A DNA stretch of 64,000 nt from Streptomyces sp. NBC_00663 (lineage in GTDB: Bacteria > Actinomycetota > Actinomycetes > Streptomycetales > Streptomycetaceae), in assembly GCF_036226885.1 (NCBI RefSeq), contig NZ_CP109027.1, positions 4,588,001 to 4,652,000 of the forward strand, read 5' to 3'. A program made the translations under genes and the position numbers. A model generated the notes under the pieces. It made no database searches and was not told the origin of the DNA. It worked only from the letters and a program-made list of their open reading frames with translations. Below, in pieces: positions 15,007 through 23,242 of the stretch; the stretch's first letter is position 1; each line of letters opens with the position of its first letter.

Positions 15007-18000
15007 TGACGATGACGACCATGTCCCAGGGCCGGATCGCGACGTTCTACTCCTACAAGGGCGGCGTGGGACGCAGCTTCCTGCTCTCCAACTCGGCCGT
15101 GCTGCTGGCTCAGTGGGGTTACCGGGTCCTGTGCATCGACTGGGACCTCGAAGCCCCCGGCCTGCACTACTACTTCCGCCCCTTCATGTCCGTGCCGCGA
15201 ACCGGGCTGACGGACATGGTGCTGAGGGTGCGGGAGGGGGAGCACGTGGGTGCCCTCGGCCACGTCACGCAGGTCAACCTGCCCGGCGGAGCGACCCTCG
15301 ACCTCATCCCCGCCGGGAGTGTCGGGGACGACTATGTCGCGAAGGTGCAGAGCATCGACTGGGACGCGCTGTACCGGGAGCGCGACTTCGGCAACGTGCT
15401 GGAGGAATGGCGGGAGCGCTGGATCGACTCGTACGACGTGATCTTCGTGGACAGCCGGACGGGGATCTCGGACTCCGGCGGCATCTGCACGTCCCAGTTG
15501 CCGCACATCCTGGCATTCGCCTTCACCGCGAACGAGCAGAACGTCGACGGTGTCCTGGACGTGGTCCGACGCGCGGCCATCGCCCGCAACGGACTCCCCT
15601 ACGACCGCTCACGCCTCCTCACCCTGCCCCTGCTCTGCCGCTTCGACATGAGCGAGGAGTACGAGCGGGCGGCGGAATGGCGTGACCGGCTGCGCGGCGA
15701 CCTGAAGCCCAGCTACGACGCCTGGGTCCCGGACGGGTCCCCCGCCGAGCGGGTCCTCGACAACTGCACGGTGCCCTACTCGGCGTACTGGTCCTTCGGC
15801 GAGGATCTCCCCGTCATCACCGAGGACTTCCGCAACCCCCAGCTGATCAGCCACAGCATCGCCTCGATCGCGGCGCTGATCGCCCGGAACCTGGAGGACG
15901 CGCGGCTGTTCACGGAGAGCCGGGACGCGTATGTGGACGCGGCGATCCGGACGGGGCGGCGCGGGGGCGACTACGAGTACGACTTCTTCGTCAGTGGTAC
16001 GCCGAAGACGGACGGGGAGGCCAGGCGGCTCGTTGACCTGCTCGCGGCCGAAGGCCTGTCCACCTTCGGAAGCACCTCGGGCGGAGGACCGGATGCCGGC
16101 GCGCGGGAGACCCTCCGCGCGACCATCGACACCTGCCGCCACCTCATCCTGCTGGCCCGCGACTCCGTGGAATCCTGGCACCGTGACGAGCTGAACTACT
16201 TCCTCCGCCAGACCTTGGAGGAGCAGTCCGATCGCACCGTGTTTCCTGTCGTCGGCTCGCAGCGCGTCCTGCGCGACCTGCCGGCCCTCGTTCAGTCACT
16301 GCCGTCCTACGGCCTCGCCGAGGGCCAACTGGCTGACGTCGCCAGGGCGATCACAGCGCGGGTCCGCTCTGACGCCTCCCATGTTCGTTTCGACGCACCT
16401 TCTCCATCGGAGCGGGGTCGCGTATTCATCGGTCACGCGCCGGAGGATCGGGCGTGGGCGGAGTGGGTGGCCTGGAACGTGCGGGAGGCGGGCTACGAAG
16501 TCGACGAGGAGTGGCCCGGGCGGGCGGAAGACAGCCTCGTCACCACTCTGCTGGCCCTCCCTGATCAGTACCGGATTGTGCACCTGTTCGGCGAAGGTGA
16601 GCCATTCGACAACGAGTTGCCGGCGCTGCTCCAGGCGCCGGACAAGTTCGTGCCGGTGCGCGTCAAGGAGATCGAGCTGCCGACGGCATTGCAACGGCAC
16701 GGGGTCACCGACCTGTTCGGAGTGACCGAGCAGGAGGCACGGGAGGCGCTGCTGCGGGCGGTCGCCAACCCGGGCGCCCCGCCGGTGGCTCCGCCCGCGT
16801 TCCCGGCGGCGGGCAGAGCGGAGCGACGGTTGCCGGCGATCCAGCCGAGCGTGTGGAACGTATCCGCGCGCAACGCCGGGTTCGTCGGGCGGGATGAGCT
16901 GCTGTCGGAGATCGGTGCCAGGCTGGCGGACCGGCCCGCCGCGGCACCGTTGGCACTGACCGGGCCGTGCGGGATCGGCAAGACGCAGTTGGCCGTCGAG
17001 TACGCGCACCGGTTCGGCGGCGAGTACGACGTGGTCTGGTACCTGGCGGGCAAGGACTGGGGCTACGACTTGGCCAGTCTCGCGGTCGCCCTCGGCAGCA
17101 CGCCGCCCGACAATTCCATTAACGCGTCCGCGCTGGCTGTCAACCGGGAACTGCGCAGGCGGTCACGCTGGCTGTTGATCTTCGACGACTTCGAGAACCC
17201 GTCCGAGCTGACCAGCCATCTGCCCAGCGGCGAGGGCCATGTGCTGATCACCTCCCGCAATCCGCACTGGCATCAGGGAGCCGCGACACTCGATGTCCCC
17301 GTGCTGCCTCGCGCGGACGCGGTCACCCTGCTGACCTCCCGCAACCGCGACCTGGCCAAGCGGGACGCGATCCAACTCGCCGAGGCGTTGCACCGTCTGC
17401 CGCTCGCGCTGGTCCAAGCCGCGGAAACCCTTTATCTCTTCCCCCCGGACCAATACCTGCAACTGCTGGAACAACACGCCGCCGAAGCGCTCGACGACGA
17501 CGGTCCACCCGACTATCCGGGCTCCCTGACCTCACAGCTGAGCAAGAGCATCAACAGGCTGGCGGAGCAGAATCCCCAAGCCGCCGCCGTGTTGCGAGCC
17601 TGCACTCTCCTCGCCCCCGCGCCCCTTCCGCTGAGCGCGCCCGCCCTGCGGTCCAGCCCGCGTGCCTTCCGGCAACTCCTGATGGCAGTCGAACGGGTCG
17701 GGCTGGCCCGGGTGTCCGGCGGCAGCATCCAGATGCCGGGACTGACCCAGGCCGTCCTGCGCGACCAGCTCACCCCCGAGCTGCACCTCCGGGCCGCCAC
17801 CGATGCCAGCCATCTGTTGGCGGGCCTCGCCCAGGAAGATGACTCGGGCGCCCAGCACCTCCGGACCGATCTGCTGCCGCATCTCCTCGCCATCGCCCCG
17901 GGCGACCTCACCACGCGGGAGGCCCGGTACGCGGCGCTCCTGGGCTGCTGGTTCCTGACGGCCCAGGGCGATGCCCAGCAGGCGGTGAAGAGGCTGGAGA

Positions 18001-18497
18001 ACCTGCACCTGGGCTGGGCCGTGGAGCTGGGCGAAGACGTCGAGGAAACCTTGGCGGCAGCCACCTACCGGGCCTACATCTACGCCCTCTTCAACGACCA
18101 CGCGGAGGCGCAACGCCTGGACGAGGACGTCTACGACCGACAGCGGCGCCTGCTCGGCGTGGACCACACCGACACGCTGCGCACCGCCACCAACCTCGCC
18201 ATCGACCTCGCGGCCCAGCGTCGCACGGCAGAAGCCGTCACGCTCGGGGAGCGCAACCTCGGTATCCAGCGCGGGGTGCTCGGCGACGACCACCCCGACA
18301 CCCTGGTCACCGCCGGCAACCTCTCCATCGACCTCGCGACCCTGGGCCAGGACGAGCAGGCGGACACCCTCCGCCGTGACACCCTCGACCGCCAACGCCG
18401 AGTACTCGGCGACGACCATCCCGCCACCCGGAACACCGTCAACAGCCGCAAGTCGCGCCACGCTCCGCCCGGCGTCCCGGAACCGACTCGGTCCTGA
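15006..18497 (+). CDS. KGGVGR / TIR-like / NB-ARC / TPR fusion protein
   Basis: 1163 residues. In order: a MinD-like P-loop ATPase with SYKGGVGRS (16-24) and CIDWDLEAPGLHYYF; a TIR-like segment starting YEYDFFVSGTPK (about 324); a second TIR-like segment starting RGRVFIGHAPEDRAW (about 468); an NB-ARC ATPase with Walker A GPCGIGKTQLA (about 652), Walker B LLIFDDFENP (about 723) and sensor VLITSRNPHW (about 745); then alpha-helical repeats ending in kinesin-light-chain-type TPRs (about 1040-1145, GVDHTDTLRTATNLAIDLA). This is the architecture of STAND signal proteins and is close to the FxsT proteins of FxSxx-COOH systems. Coupling to a stand-alone TIR protein suggests a sensor-effector immune pair. 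The internal TIR-like units look degenerate and may serve in assembly. Function inferred. Confidence 0.85.
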   Translation: MTMTTMSQGRIATFYSYKGGVGRSFLLSNSAVLLAQWGYRVLCIDWDLEAPGLHYYFRPFMSVPRTGLTDMVLRVREGEHVGALGHVTQVNLPGGATLDLIPAGSVGDDYVAKVQSIDWDALYRERDFGNVLEEWRERWIDSYDVIFVDSRTGISDSGGICTSQLPHILAFAFTANEQNVDGVLDVVRRAAIARNGLPYDRSRLLTLPLLCRFDMSEEYERAAEWRDRLRGDLKPSYDAWVPDGSPAERVLDNCTVPYSAYWSFGEDLPVITEDFRNPQLISHSIASIAALIARNLEDARLFTESRDAYVDAAIRTGRRGGDYEYDFFVSGTPKTDGEARRLVDLLAAEGLSTFGSTSGGGPDAGARETLRATIDTCRHLILLARDSVESWHRDELNYFLRQTLEEQSDRTVFPVVGSQRVLRDLPALVQSLPSYGLAEGQLADVARAITARVRSDASHVRFDAPSPSERGRVFIGHAPEDRAWAEWVAWNVREAGYEVDEEWPGRAEDSLVTTLLALPDQYRIVHLFGEGEPFDNELPALLQAPDKFVPVRVKEIELPTALQRHGVTDLFGVTEQEAREALLRAVANPGAPPVAPPAFPAAGRAERRLPAIQPSVWNVSARNAGFVGRDELLSEIGARLADRPAAAPLALTGPCGIGKTQLAVEYAHRFGGEYDVVWYLAGKDWGYDLASLAVALGSTPPDNSINASALAVNRELRRRSRWLLIFDDFENPSELTSHLPSGEGHVLITSRNPHWHQGAATLDVPVLPRADAVTLLTSRNRDLAKRDAIQLAEALHRLPLALVQAAETLYLFPPDQYLQLLEQHAAEALDDDGPPDYPGSLTSQLSKSINRLAEQNPQAAAVLRACTLLAPAPLPLSAPALRSSPRAFRQLLMAVERVGLARVSGGSIQMPGLTQAVLRDQLTPELHLRAATDASHLLAGLAQEDDSGAQHLRTDLLPHLLAIAPGDLTTREARYAALLGCWFLTAQGDAQQAVKRLENLHLGWAVELGEDVEETLAAATYRAYIYALFNDHAEAQRLDEDVYDRQRRLLGVDHTDTLRTATNLAIDLAAQRRTAEAVTLGERNLGIQRGVLGDDHPDTLVTAGNLSIDLATLGQDEQADTLRRDTLDRQRRVLGDDHPATRNTVNSRKSRHAPPGVPEPTRS

Positions 18498-18504
18498 GGC
18501 CGCC

Positions 18505-18531
18505 CACCCGTACAACTCGTTTGTACGGGTG
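18505..18531. promoter_or_regulatory. 11-bp inverted repeat before the Scr1-type gene
   Basis: CACCCGTACAA (18505-18515) and TTGTACGGGTG (18521-18531) form a perfect palindrome with a 5-base centre, 7 bp after the NB-ARC gene stop and 42 bp before ATG 18574. It could terminate the upstream operon or be the XRE protein's operator. The AT-containing arms fit an operator somewhat better. Confidence 0.6.
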
Positions 18532-18573
18532 CCCAATGGTGAACGTACGGGGATCAGTGGGGAGTTCTTACCC

Positions 18574-19413
18574 ATGGGGACGACAACAGGGCCACGGTCG
18601 AAGCACGTGCGCCGGAACGCGTCGGCGATGCGGATGGTGGGCGCGCTGCTCGCCGTGTTCCGTACGGCGGCGGGATATACGCAGAGCTCGCTGGCGGACG
18701 CGTTCGCCCTCGGCGAGGAGACCATCGCGTCGATCGAGCAGGGCAGACGGCGCCTGAAGCCGGACCTCGCCGAGCAGTTGGACGACTTCCTGGGCACCAA
18801 GGGGGCGTTGACGGCGGCGCTGAAGCATCTGCCGGAGGTGGATCTCGTACCGCAGTGGGCGGAGGAGTATCTGGAGCGCGAGAGGGAGGCGATCGCGATC
18901 TCGTGGTACGAGAACCAGGTGCTGCCCGGTCTGCTCCAGACGGACGCGTACGCGGAGGCGGTGTTCCGCAGCCGCGTACCGGTCTATGACGAGGACGAGA
19001 TCGCCCGGTTGGTGGCGGGCCGCGTCAAGCGACGGGAGATCCTGGAGGGCAACGAGGCGCCTTTCACCAGCTTCGTGGTCTGGGAACCAGCGGTAAGGGC
19101 CCCGCTGGGCGGCAAGGAGGTACACGCTGAGCAGGTGCGGCATCTGCGTGCGTGCTCGGAACTACCAAGCCTCATGCTCCAGATCCTGCCGCTGAACCGC
19201 ACCAGCCACGCAGGGCTTGCGGGCCCGTTCGTGATGCTGGAGACGCCCGAGCACCAGCGCGTTGCCTACACGGAGACACAGCGCGGCAGCCAACTCATCG
19301 CAGACCAGGACGAGGTGGCGATCCTGAATCAGAAGTATGCGATGCTGCGGTCACAGGCCCTCACGCCCGAGGACACGAGGGATCTGCTGGACCGTCTGCT
19401 AGGAGAGCAATGA
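18574..19413 (+). CDS. Scr1-family XRE regulator (DUF5753)
   Basis: 279 residues with GGGGAG before ATG 18574. The N-terminal XRE helix-turn-helix (GYTQSSLADAFALGEETIASIEQ) is followed by the Scr1/DUF5753 domain, recognisable by ISWYENQVLPGLLQTDAYAEAV and the C-terminal GSQLIADQDEVAILNQKYAMLRSQAL. In Streptomyces these proteins pair with a small DUF397 partner, as in the BldB/AbaA/WhiJ-like loci that affect development and antibiotic production, with the small protein modulating DNA binding. Its stop overlaps the DUF397 start by 4 bp. Confidence 0.93.
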   Translation: MGTTTGPRSKHVRRNASAMRMVGALLAVFRTAAGYTQSSLADAFALGEETIASIEQGRRRLKPDLAEQLDDFLGTKGALTAALKHLPEVDLVPQWAEEYLEREREAIAISWYENQVLPGLLQTDAYAEAVFRSRVPVYDEDEIARLVAGRVKRREILEGNEAPFTSFVVWEPAVRAPLGGKEVHAEQVRHLRACSELPSLMLQILPLNRTSHAGLAGPFVMLETPEHQRVAYTETQRGSQLIADQDEVAILNQKYAMLRSQALTPEDTRDLLDRLLGEQ

Positions 19414-19586
19414 TCGACACCGAACTTCAGTGGTTCAAGTCGAGCTACAGCAGCGATGAGGGCGGCGCATGCGTGGAGGTGGCCACCCAGCCGGCCATCG
19501 TCCACATCCGCGACTCCAAGACCCCGGCCGCCCCCCACCTCACCGTCACCCCCGCCGCCTGGGCCGCCTTCCTCACGCGGCAATAG
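19410..19586 (+). CDS. DUF397 small partner protein
   Basis: 58 residues with the family pattern: WFKSSYSSDEGGACVEVA at the start, VHIRDSKTP in the middle and AWAAFLT at the end. It is the usual partner of Scr1-type XRE proteins and is coupled to the one upstream by ATGA. Its 3' end overlaps the convergent oxidoreductase by 14 bp. Confidence 0.93.
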   Translation: MIDTELQWFKSSYSSDEGGACVEVATQPAIVHIRDSKTPAAPHLTVTPAAWAAFLTRQ

Positions 19587-20748
19587 CCTCGGCCGCCCGC
19601 AGCGTCACCTTCCTGCGGCGCACCGGATACATCACCGGCTTGGCCACGCCCCAGTACGCGCCCTTGCAGATGAACTCCTTGTAGCGGGCCGCCCCGCGTC
19701 CCGCCCAGGCGCGGTCCGTCACCGTGTCGTCGGCCTTGACCATCTGGATGAGGCCCTGCTTGCGGCCGAGGCTGATGCACTGGTGGAAGTAACGGATCGG
19801 CGCCTTGGGGACCTTGACGTCGGCGAGGCGGGCGGCGATCGCGTCGGCGGCCTGCCAGGCGGCCGGTGTGGCCGAGGCGCAGGACATGCGCAGCGGCTTG
19901 CCGCCGGGGCCCAGCGCGTACGCGGCGTCGCCGACGGCGTACACGTCGGGGTGCGAGACCGAGCGCATGGTGTCGTCCACGACGATCTGCCCCGTGCCGG
20001 TGACCTCCAGGGTCGTCGCGGCGGCGATGGGGTGGACCCCGAAGCCGGCGGTCCAGACGGTGGCGGTGGCAGGGATCGGGGCCGTGGTCGCCGTATGTAC
20101 CGCTCCGTCCTCGACCGCGGTCACCGTCGTGTGGTCGTGGACGGTGATGTTCAGGTCCGCGGTGACCTTGCGGACGTGGGCGCGGCCCTTGGGGGACAGC
20201 CAGTCGCCGAGGCCGCCGCGGGCGATGAGGGTGACGTCCAGGTCGGGCCGCGTCTCGGCGAGTTCCGTGGCGAGTTCGAGGCCGGTGAGGCCGGCGCCGA
20301 CGACGACCACGGGGGCACCGGCGGTCAGTTCGGTGAGGCGGCCGCGCAGGCGAAGGGCGCCGGGGCGGCTCGCGATCTGATGGGCGTGCTCGGTGACACC
20401 GGGGACGCCCTGGTCGGCCCAGCGGCTGCCGAGGGCGTAGACGAGGGTGTCGTACGGGAGGTGTTCCTCGGTCGTGCCGTCGACGGTGACCGTCTTGGCG
20501 TCCACGTCGACCGCGGTGACCCGGCCGATGCGGAGTTCGACGCCCGTGTCCTTGAACAGGTCCGCGAGCGGGCGGGGTGTGAGGTTCTGGCCGGTGGCCA
20601 GCTGGTGCATGCGGATGCGCTCGACGAAGTCGGGCTCGGCGTTGACGAGGGTGATCCGGACGTCGTCGCTACGCAGTCGGCGGGCGATGCGCCCGGCGGT
20701 GATCGCTCCGGCGTAGCCGGCTCCGAGGACGACGATGTGGTGCTTCAT
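19573..20748 (-). CDS. NAD(P)/FAD oxidoreductase, NDH-2-like
   Basis: 391 residues with two dinucleotide-binding sites: FAD motif VVLGAGYAGAITAGRIAR at the N-terminus and NAD motif VVVGAGLTGLELATELAE near residue 150. VYAVGDAAYALGP is the C-terminal FAD signature. This is the type II NADH dehydrogenase/ferredoxin reductase-like family. The C-terminal region lacks a clear membrane anchor but is basic (RRRKVTLR). It lies directly downstream of an ECF41 sigma factor gene; such sigma factors typically sit beside an oxidoreductase, epimerase or carboxymuconolactone decarboxylase gene that they control. Confidence 0.9.
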   Translation of the reverse strand: MKHHIVVLGAGYAGAITAGRIARRLRSDDVRITLVNAEPDFVERIRMHQLATGQNLTPRPLADLFKDTGVELRIGRVTAVDVDAKTVTVDGTTEEHLPYDTLVYALGSRWADQGVPGVTEHAHQIASRPGALRLRGRLTELTAGAPVVVVGAGLTGLELATELAETRPDLDVTLIARGGLGDWLSPKGRAHVRKVTADLNITVHDHTTVTAVEDGAVHTATTAPIPATATVWTAGFGVHPIAAATTLEVTGTGQIVVDDTMRSVSHPDVYAVGDAAYALGPGGKPLRMSCASATPAAWQAADAIAARLADVKVPKAPIRYFHQCISLGRKQGLIQMVKADDTVTDRAWAGRGAARYKEFICKGAYWGVAKPVMYPVRRRKVTLRAAEAIAA

Positions 20749-20800
20749 GGTTCGGGCTCCTGTCCGGTTCGGGTTCCTGTCCGGTTCGGGTTCGGGTTCG
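20749..20800. repeat. 17-bp tandem repeat in 5' region of oxidoreductase gene
   Basis: GGTTCGGGYTCCTGTCC occurs at 20749-20765 and 20766-20782 and begins again at 20783, ending in GGTTCGGGTTCGGGTTCG. It directly abuts the oxidoreductase start codon, so the repeats lie in the mRNA leader. On the minus strand each unit supplies a GGACAGGA, so the repeat duplicates the ribosome-binding region. Confidence 0.7.
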
Positions 20801-20843
20801 CACCTTGAACCGGACGGGGGCTCGATTCCTGACAGAGGGAGGA

Positions 20844-20859
20844 TGTGATCTGCGTCACA
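20844..20859. promoter_or_regulatory. Consensus CRP-type site
   Basis: TGTGATCTGCGTCACA is a perfect TGTGA-N6-TCACA palindrome, 96 bp upstream of the oxidoreductase start and 18 bp downstream of the ECF41 gene stop. It also fits the GTG-N6-CAC consensus reported for Streptomyces Crp. It suggests cAMP-Crp input to the oxidoreductase. Confidence 0.6.
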
Positions 20860-20876
20860 GGCCTCCTAGGCTGTGC

Positions 20877-21830
20877 TCAGAACGCCAGGAACAGCGGCTT
20901 TCCGTGCTCGCCGGCCGCCCACTGCTCGGTCGCCCGCGCCAGCTTGTCCGGGTTGACCTGGTTGCGGACCGCGACGATGCCCTCGGCGGTGACCTCCAGG
21001 CACATGATCCCCACGACCCGGCCGTCCACGACCGCGACGGCGGCGGGCTCGCCGTTCGCCGTCCAGGCGTACATCTCGGCCCGGCCGCCCGCGTAGTCCC
21101 GCTTGACCTGGGCGGGCTTGAACAGGCCCCGCAGGAAGTTCGCGACCGACAGGGCGCCGGAGAACGGGGTGGCGCGGGCCGGGATCTTTCCGCCGCCGTC
21201 GCCGACGCTGAGCGCGTCGTCGGTGAGCAGTCGTACGAGGGAACTGGTGTCGCCGCTGGTCGCGGCGGCGAGGAACTCCTCGACGATCCGGCGGGCGGCG
21301 GCCTCGTCGGTCTCCGCGCGGGCCCTGCGCGCCTTGTCGTCGGCGACGTGCTTCTTGGCGCGGTGGTAGATCTGCTGGGTGGCGGACTCGGTGAGGTCGA
21401 GGATCTCGGCGATCTCGCGGTGCGGGTAGTCGAACGCCTCGCGCAGCACGTACACCGCGCGCTCGTTCGGCGAGAGCCGCTCCATCAGGGTGAGCACCGC
21501 GTACGACACCGACTCGCGCTGTTCGGCGGTGTCGGCGGGGCCGAGCATGGGGTCGCCGCCGAGGAGGGGCTCGGGGAGCCACTGGCCGACGTAGGTCTCA
21601 CGGCGGGCGCGGGCGGAGGTCAGTTCGTTGAGGCAGAGGTTGGTGAGGACCTTGGTCAGCCAGGCCTCGGGCACCTCGATCCGCCCGGTGTCGGCGGCCT
21701 GCCACCGCAGGAACGTCTCCTGTACGGCGTCCTCGGCCTCCCCGACCGAGCCGAGCAGCCGGTAGGCCAGAGCCTCCAGGCGATACCTGGAGGCCTCGAA
21801 ACGATCGACGTCCGTCACGCTCAGAGACAT
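20877..21830 (-). CDS. ECF41-type sigma factor with SnoaL-like tail
   Basis: 317 residues. Region 2 (ALAYRLLGSVGEAEDAVQETFLRW) and region 4 (LSPNERAVYVLREAFDYPHREIAEIL) are followed by a C-terminal SnoaL-like domain containing DGGGK (211-215) and NPDKL (293-297), the two motifs that define ECF41. In this group the tail, not a separate anti-sigma factor, controls activity. The neighbouring oxidoreductase gene is the expected target. I looked for the ECF41 promoter pattern upstream of it and found no convincing match. Confidence 0.93.
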   Translation of the reverse strand: MSLSVTDVDRFEASRYRLEALAYRLLGSVGEAEDAVQETFLRWQAADTGRIEVPEAWLTKVLTNLCLNELTSARARRETYVGQWLPEPLLGGDPMLGPADTAEQRESVSYAVLTLMERLSPNERAVYVLREAFDYPHREIAEILDLTESATQQIYHRAKKHVADDKARRARAETDEAAARRIVEEFLAAATSGDTSSLVRLLTDDALSVGDGGGKIPARATPFSGALSVANFLRGLFKPAQVKRDYAGGRAEMYAWTANGEPAAVAVVDGRVVGIMCLEVTAEGIVAVRNQVNPDKLARATEQWAAGEHGKPLFLAF

Positions 21831-21887
21831 GACCCTGACCCTAAGGCGCTCTTGTTGATCAGGCCAGGGAGAGGCACCCGCCCCGCC

Positions 21888-23015
21888 CTACTCGAGCCCG
21901 ATCGCCGCGCAGTCCGCCGCGTACTCCGCCGTGCAGATGTCCTTGACCGTGTAGACGCCGTCCTTGATCACCGTGGTCTTGATGTTCTCCTTGGTCAGGG
22001 CGACCACCGGGACCAGCATCGAGGGGATGTCGTCCTGGGTGGGGCTGTCCACGGTGTCCTGGGTGAGGGAGTCGAACATGATGTCCTGCTCCTGGATCTT
22101 GGCGACGGCGATCTCCGCGGCGTTGTTCGCCTCCTCCAGGAACGACTTGTAGACCGTCATGTACTGCTCGCCCGCGACGATCCGCTGCACCGCCGGCAGG
22201 TCGGCGTCCTGGCCGGTGACCGGCGGGAGCGTGGTCGCGCCCGCCTTCTTCAGCGCGTCGATCGCCGCGCCCGCCATGCCGTCGTTGGCCGAGTAGACCG
22301 CGGCGATGTTGTTCAGGCCGATCGCCGCGATGGCCTTCTCCATGTCCGCCTCGGCGACCTTGGGAAGCCACTCCTGGACGTCGTACGACTTGGCGATGGA
22401 GACCTTGTTCTGGAGCACGCCGAGCGCACCCTGCTTGAAGCGGGCCGTGTTGGGGTCGGCGGGTGAGCCGTTCAGCATGACGATCTTGCTGGTCTCGGCC
22501 TTGGCGCCGAGCGCCTCCATGAGGGCGCGGCCCTGGACCTCGCCGACCAGCTCGTTGTCGTGGGATATGTACGCGTCGACCGGACCCTCGGCGAGACGGT
22601 CGTAGGCGATGACATGGATCCCCGCCTCCTTCGCCTTCCGCACGTCCGGCGCGATCGCCTTGGCGTCGACCGCGTCCACCAGGATCGCGTCGACGCGCGC
22701 GGCGATCATCTGGTCGAACTGTGTGCTCTGCCGCTTCGCGCTCGCCTCGGCGTTGGCGTAGCGGACCTTCCCCTTGCCGTGGGTGAGGTCGGCGACGCGG
22801 GCCTTGATGAGGGGGTAGTCGAACTTCTCGAACCGCTTGGTCTCCTTGTCCGGCAGGAGCAGCCCCACCGTGAGGTCCTCCCGCTTCTTTGGGCGCTGCG
22901 TGCTGTCACCGCCCTCCGCGGCGTCGACGACCCCGCACGAGGTGAGGAGGAGCGCGCAGCCGACTGCCAGGGCGAGACGTGCGGCGGCGGTTCTGTGGGG
23001 GGTGGGAGCGTTCAC
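21888..23015 (-). CDS. Sugar-binding lipoprotein (XylF/RbsB type), orphan
   Basis: 375 residues from GTG 23015. It has a lipoprotein signal with lipobox LLTSC (Cys27), then a periplasmic-binding fold of the D-xylose/ribose type: VGLLLPDKETKRFEKFDYPLI, AARVDAILVDAVDAKAIAP, NGSPADPNTARFKQGAL and AVYSANDGMAGAAIDAL. It would bind a monosaccharide at the cell surface. No ABC permease or ATPase gene is nearby, so it may serve a distant transporter or act as a sensor. The histidine kinase gene diverges from it. Confidence 0.88.
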   Translation of the reverse strand: MNAPTPHRTAAARLALAVGCALLLTSCGVVDAAEGGDSTQRPKKREDLTVGLLLPDKETKRFEKFDYPLIKARVADLTHGKGKVRYANAEASAKRQSTQFDQMIAARVDAILVDAVDAKAIAPDVRKAKEAGIHVIAYDRLAEGPVDAYISHDNELVGEVQGRALMEALGAKAETSKIVMLNGSPADPNTARFKQGALGVLQNKVSIAKSYDVQEWLPKVAEADMEKAIAAIGLNNIAAVYSANDGMAGAAIDALKKAGATTLPPVTGQDADLPAVQRIVAGEQYMTVYKSFLEEANNAAEIAVAKIQEQDIMFDSLTQDTVDSPTQDDIPSMLVPVVALTKENIKTTVIKDGVYTVKDICTAEYAADCAAIGLE

Positions 23016-23242
23016 TTCAAAAGGGCCTTCCGAGCGATGGCGCGGCAGGGCGGCCGGTTCACTTCACGGCAACACCAGCCCTGCGGGATCCGAGCCTCTC
23101 GCGCACCCGCACCGCTCACAGGAGTCCGGTACCGAATCTCCCCCACGCGTCACGCCTTGTTTCACAACTCCCGCCGGTCCCGCCCCGTCCCTCGGCCGTT
23201 CGGCCGAGGCCGCGGGCGTCGCCGCCGCCTACCGTGAGCCGT

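Noticed and set aside
20749..20876. ECF41 promoter upstream of the oxidoreductase gene
   Set aside because: A TGTCA-like and a CGTC-like element occur but the spacing is too short for the known pattern.
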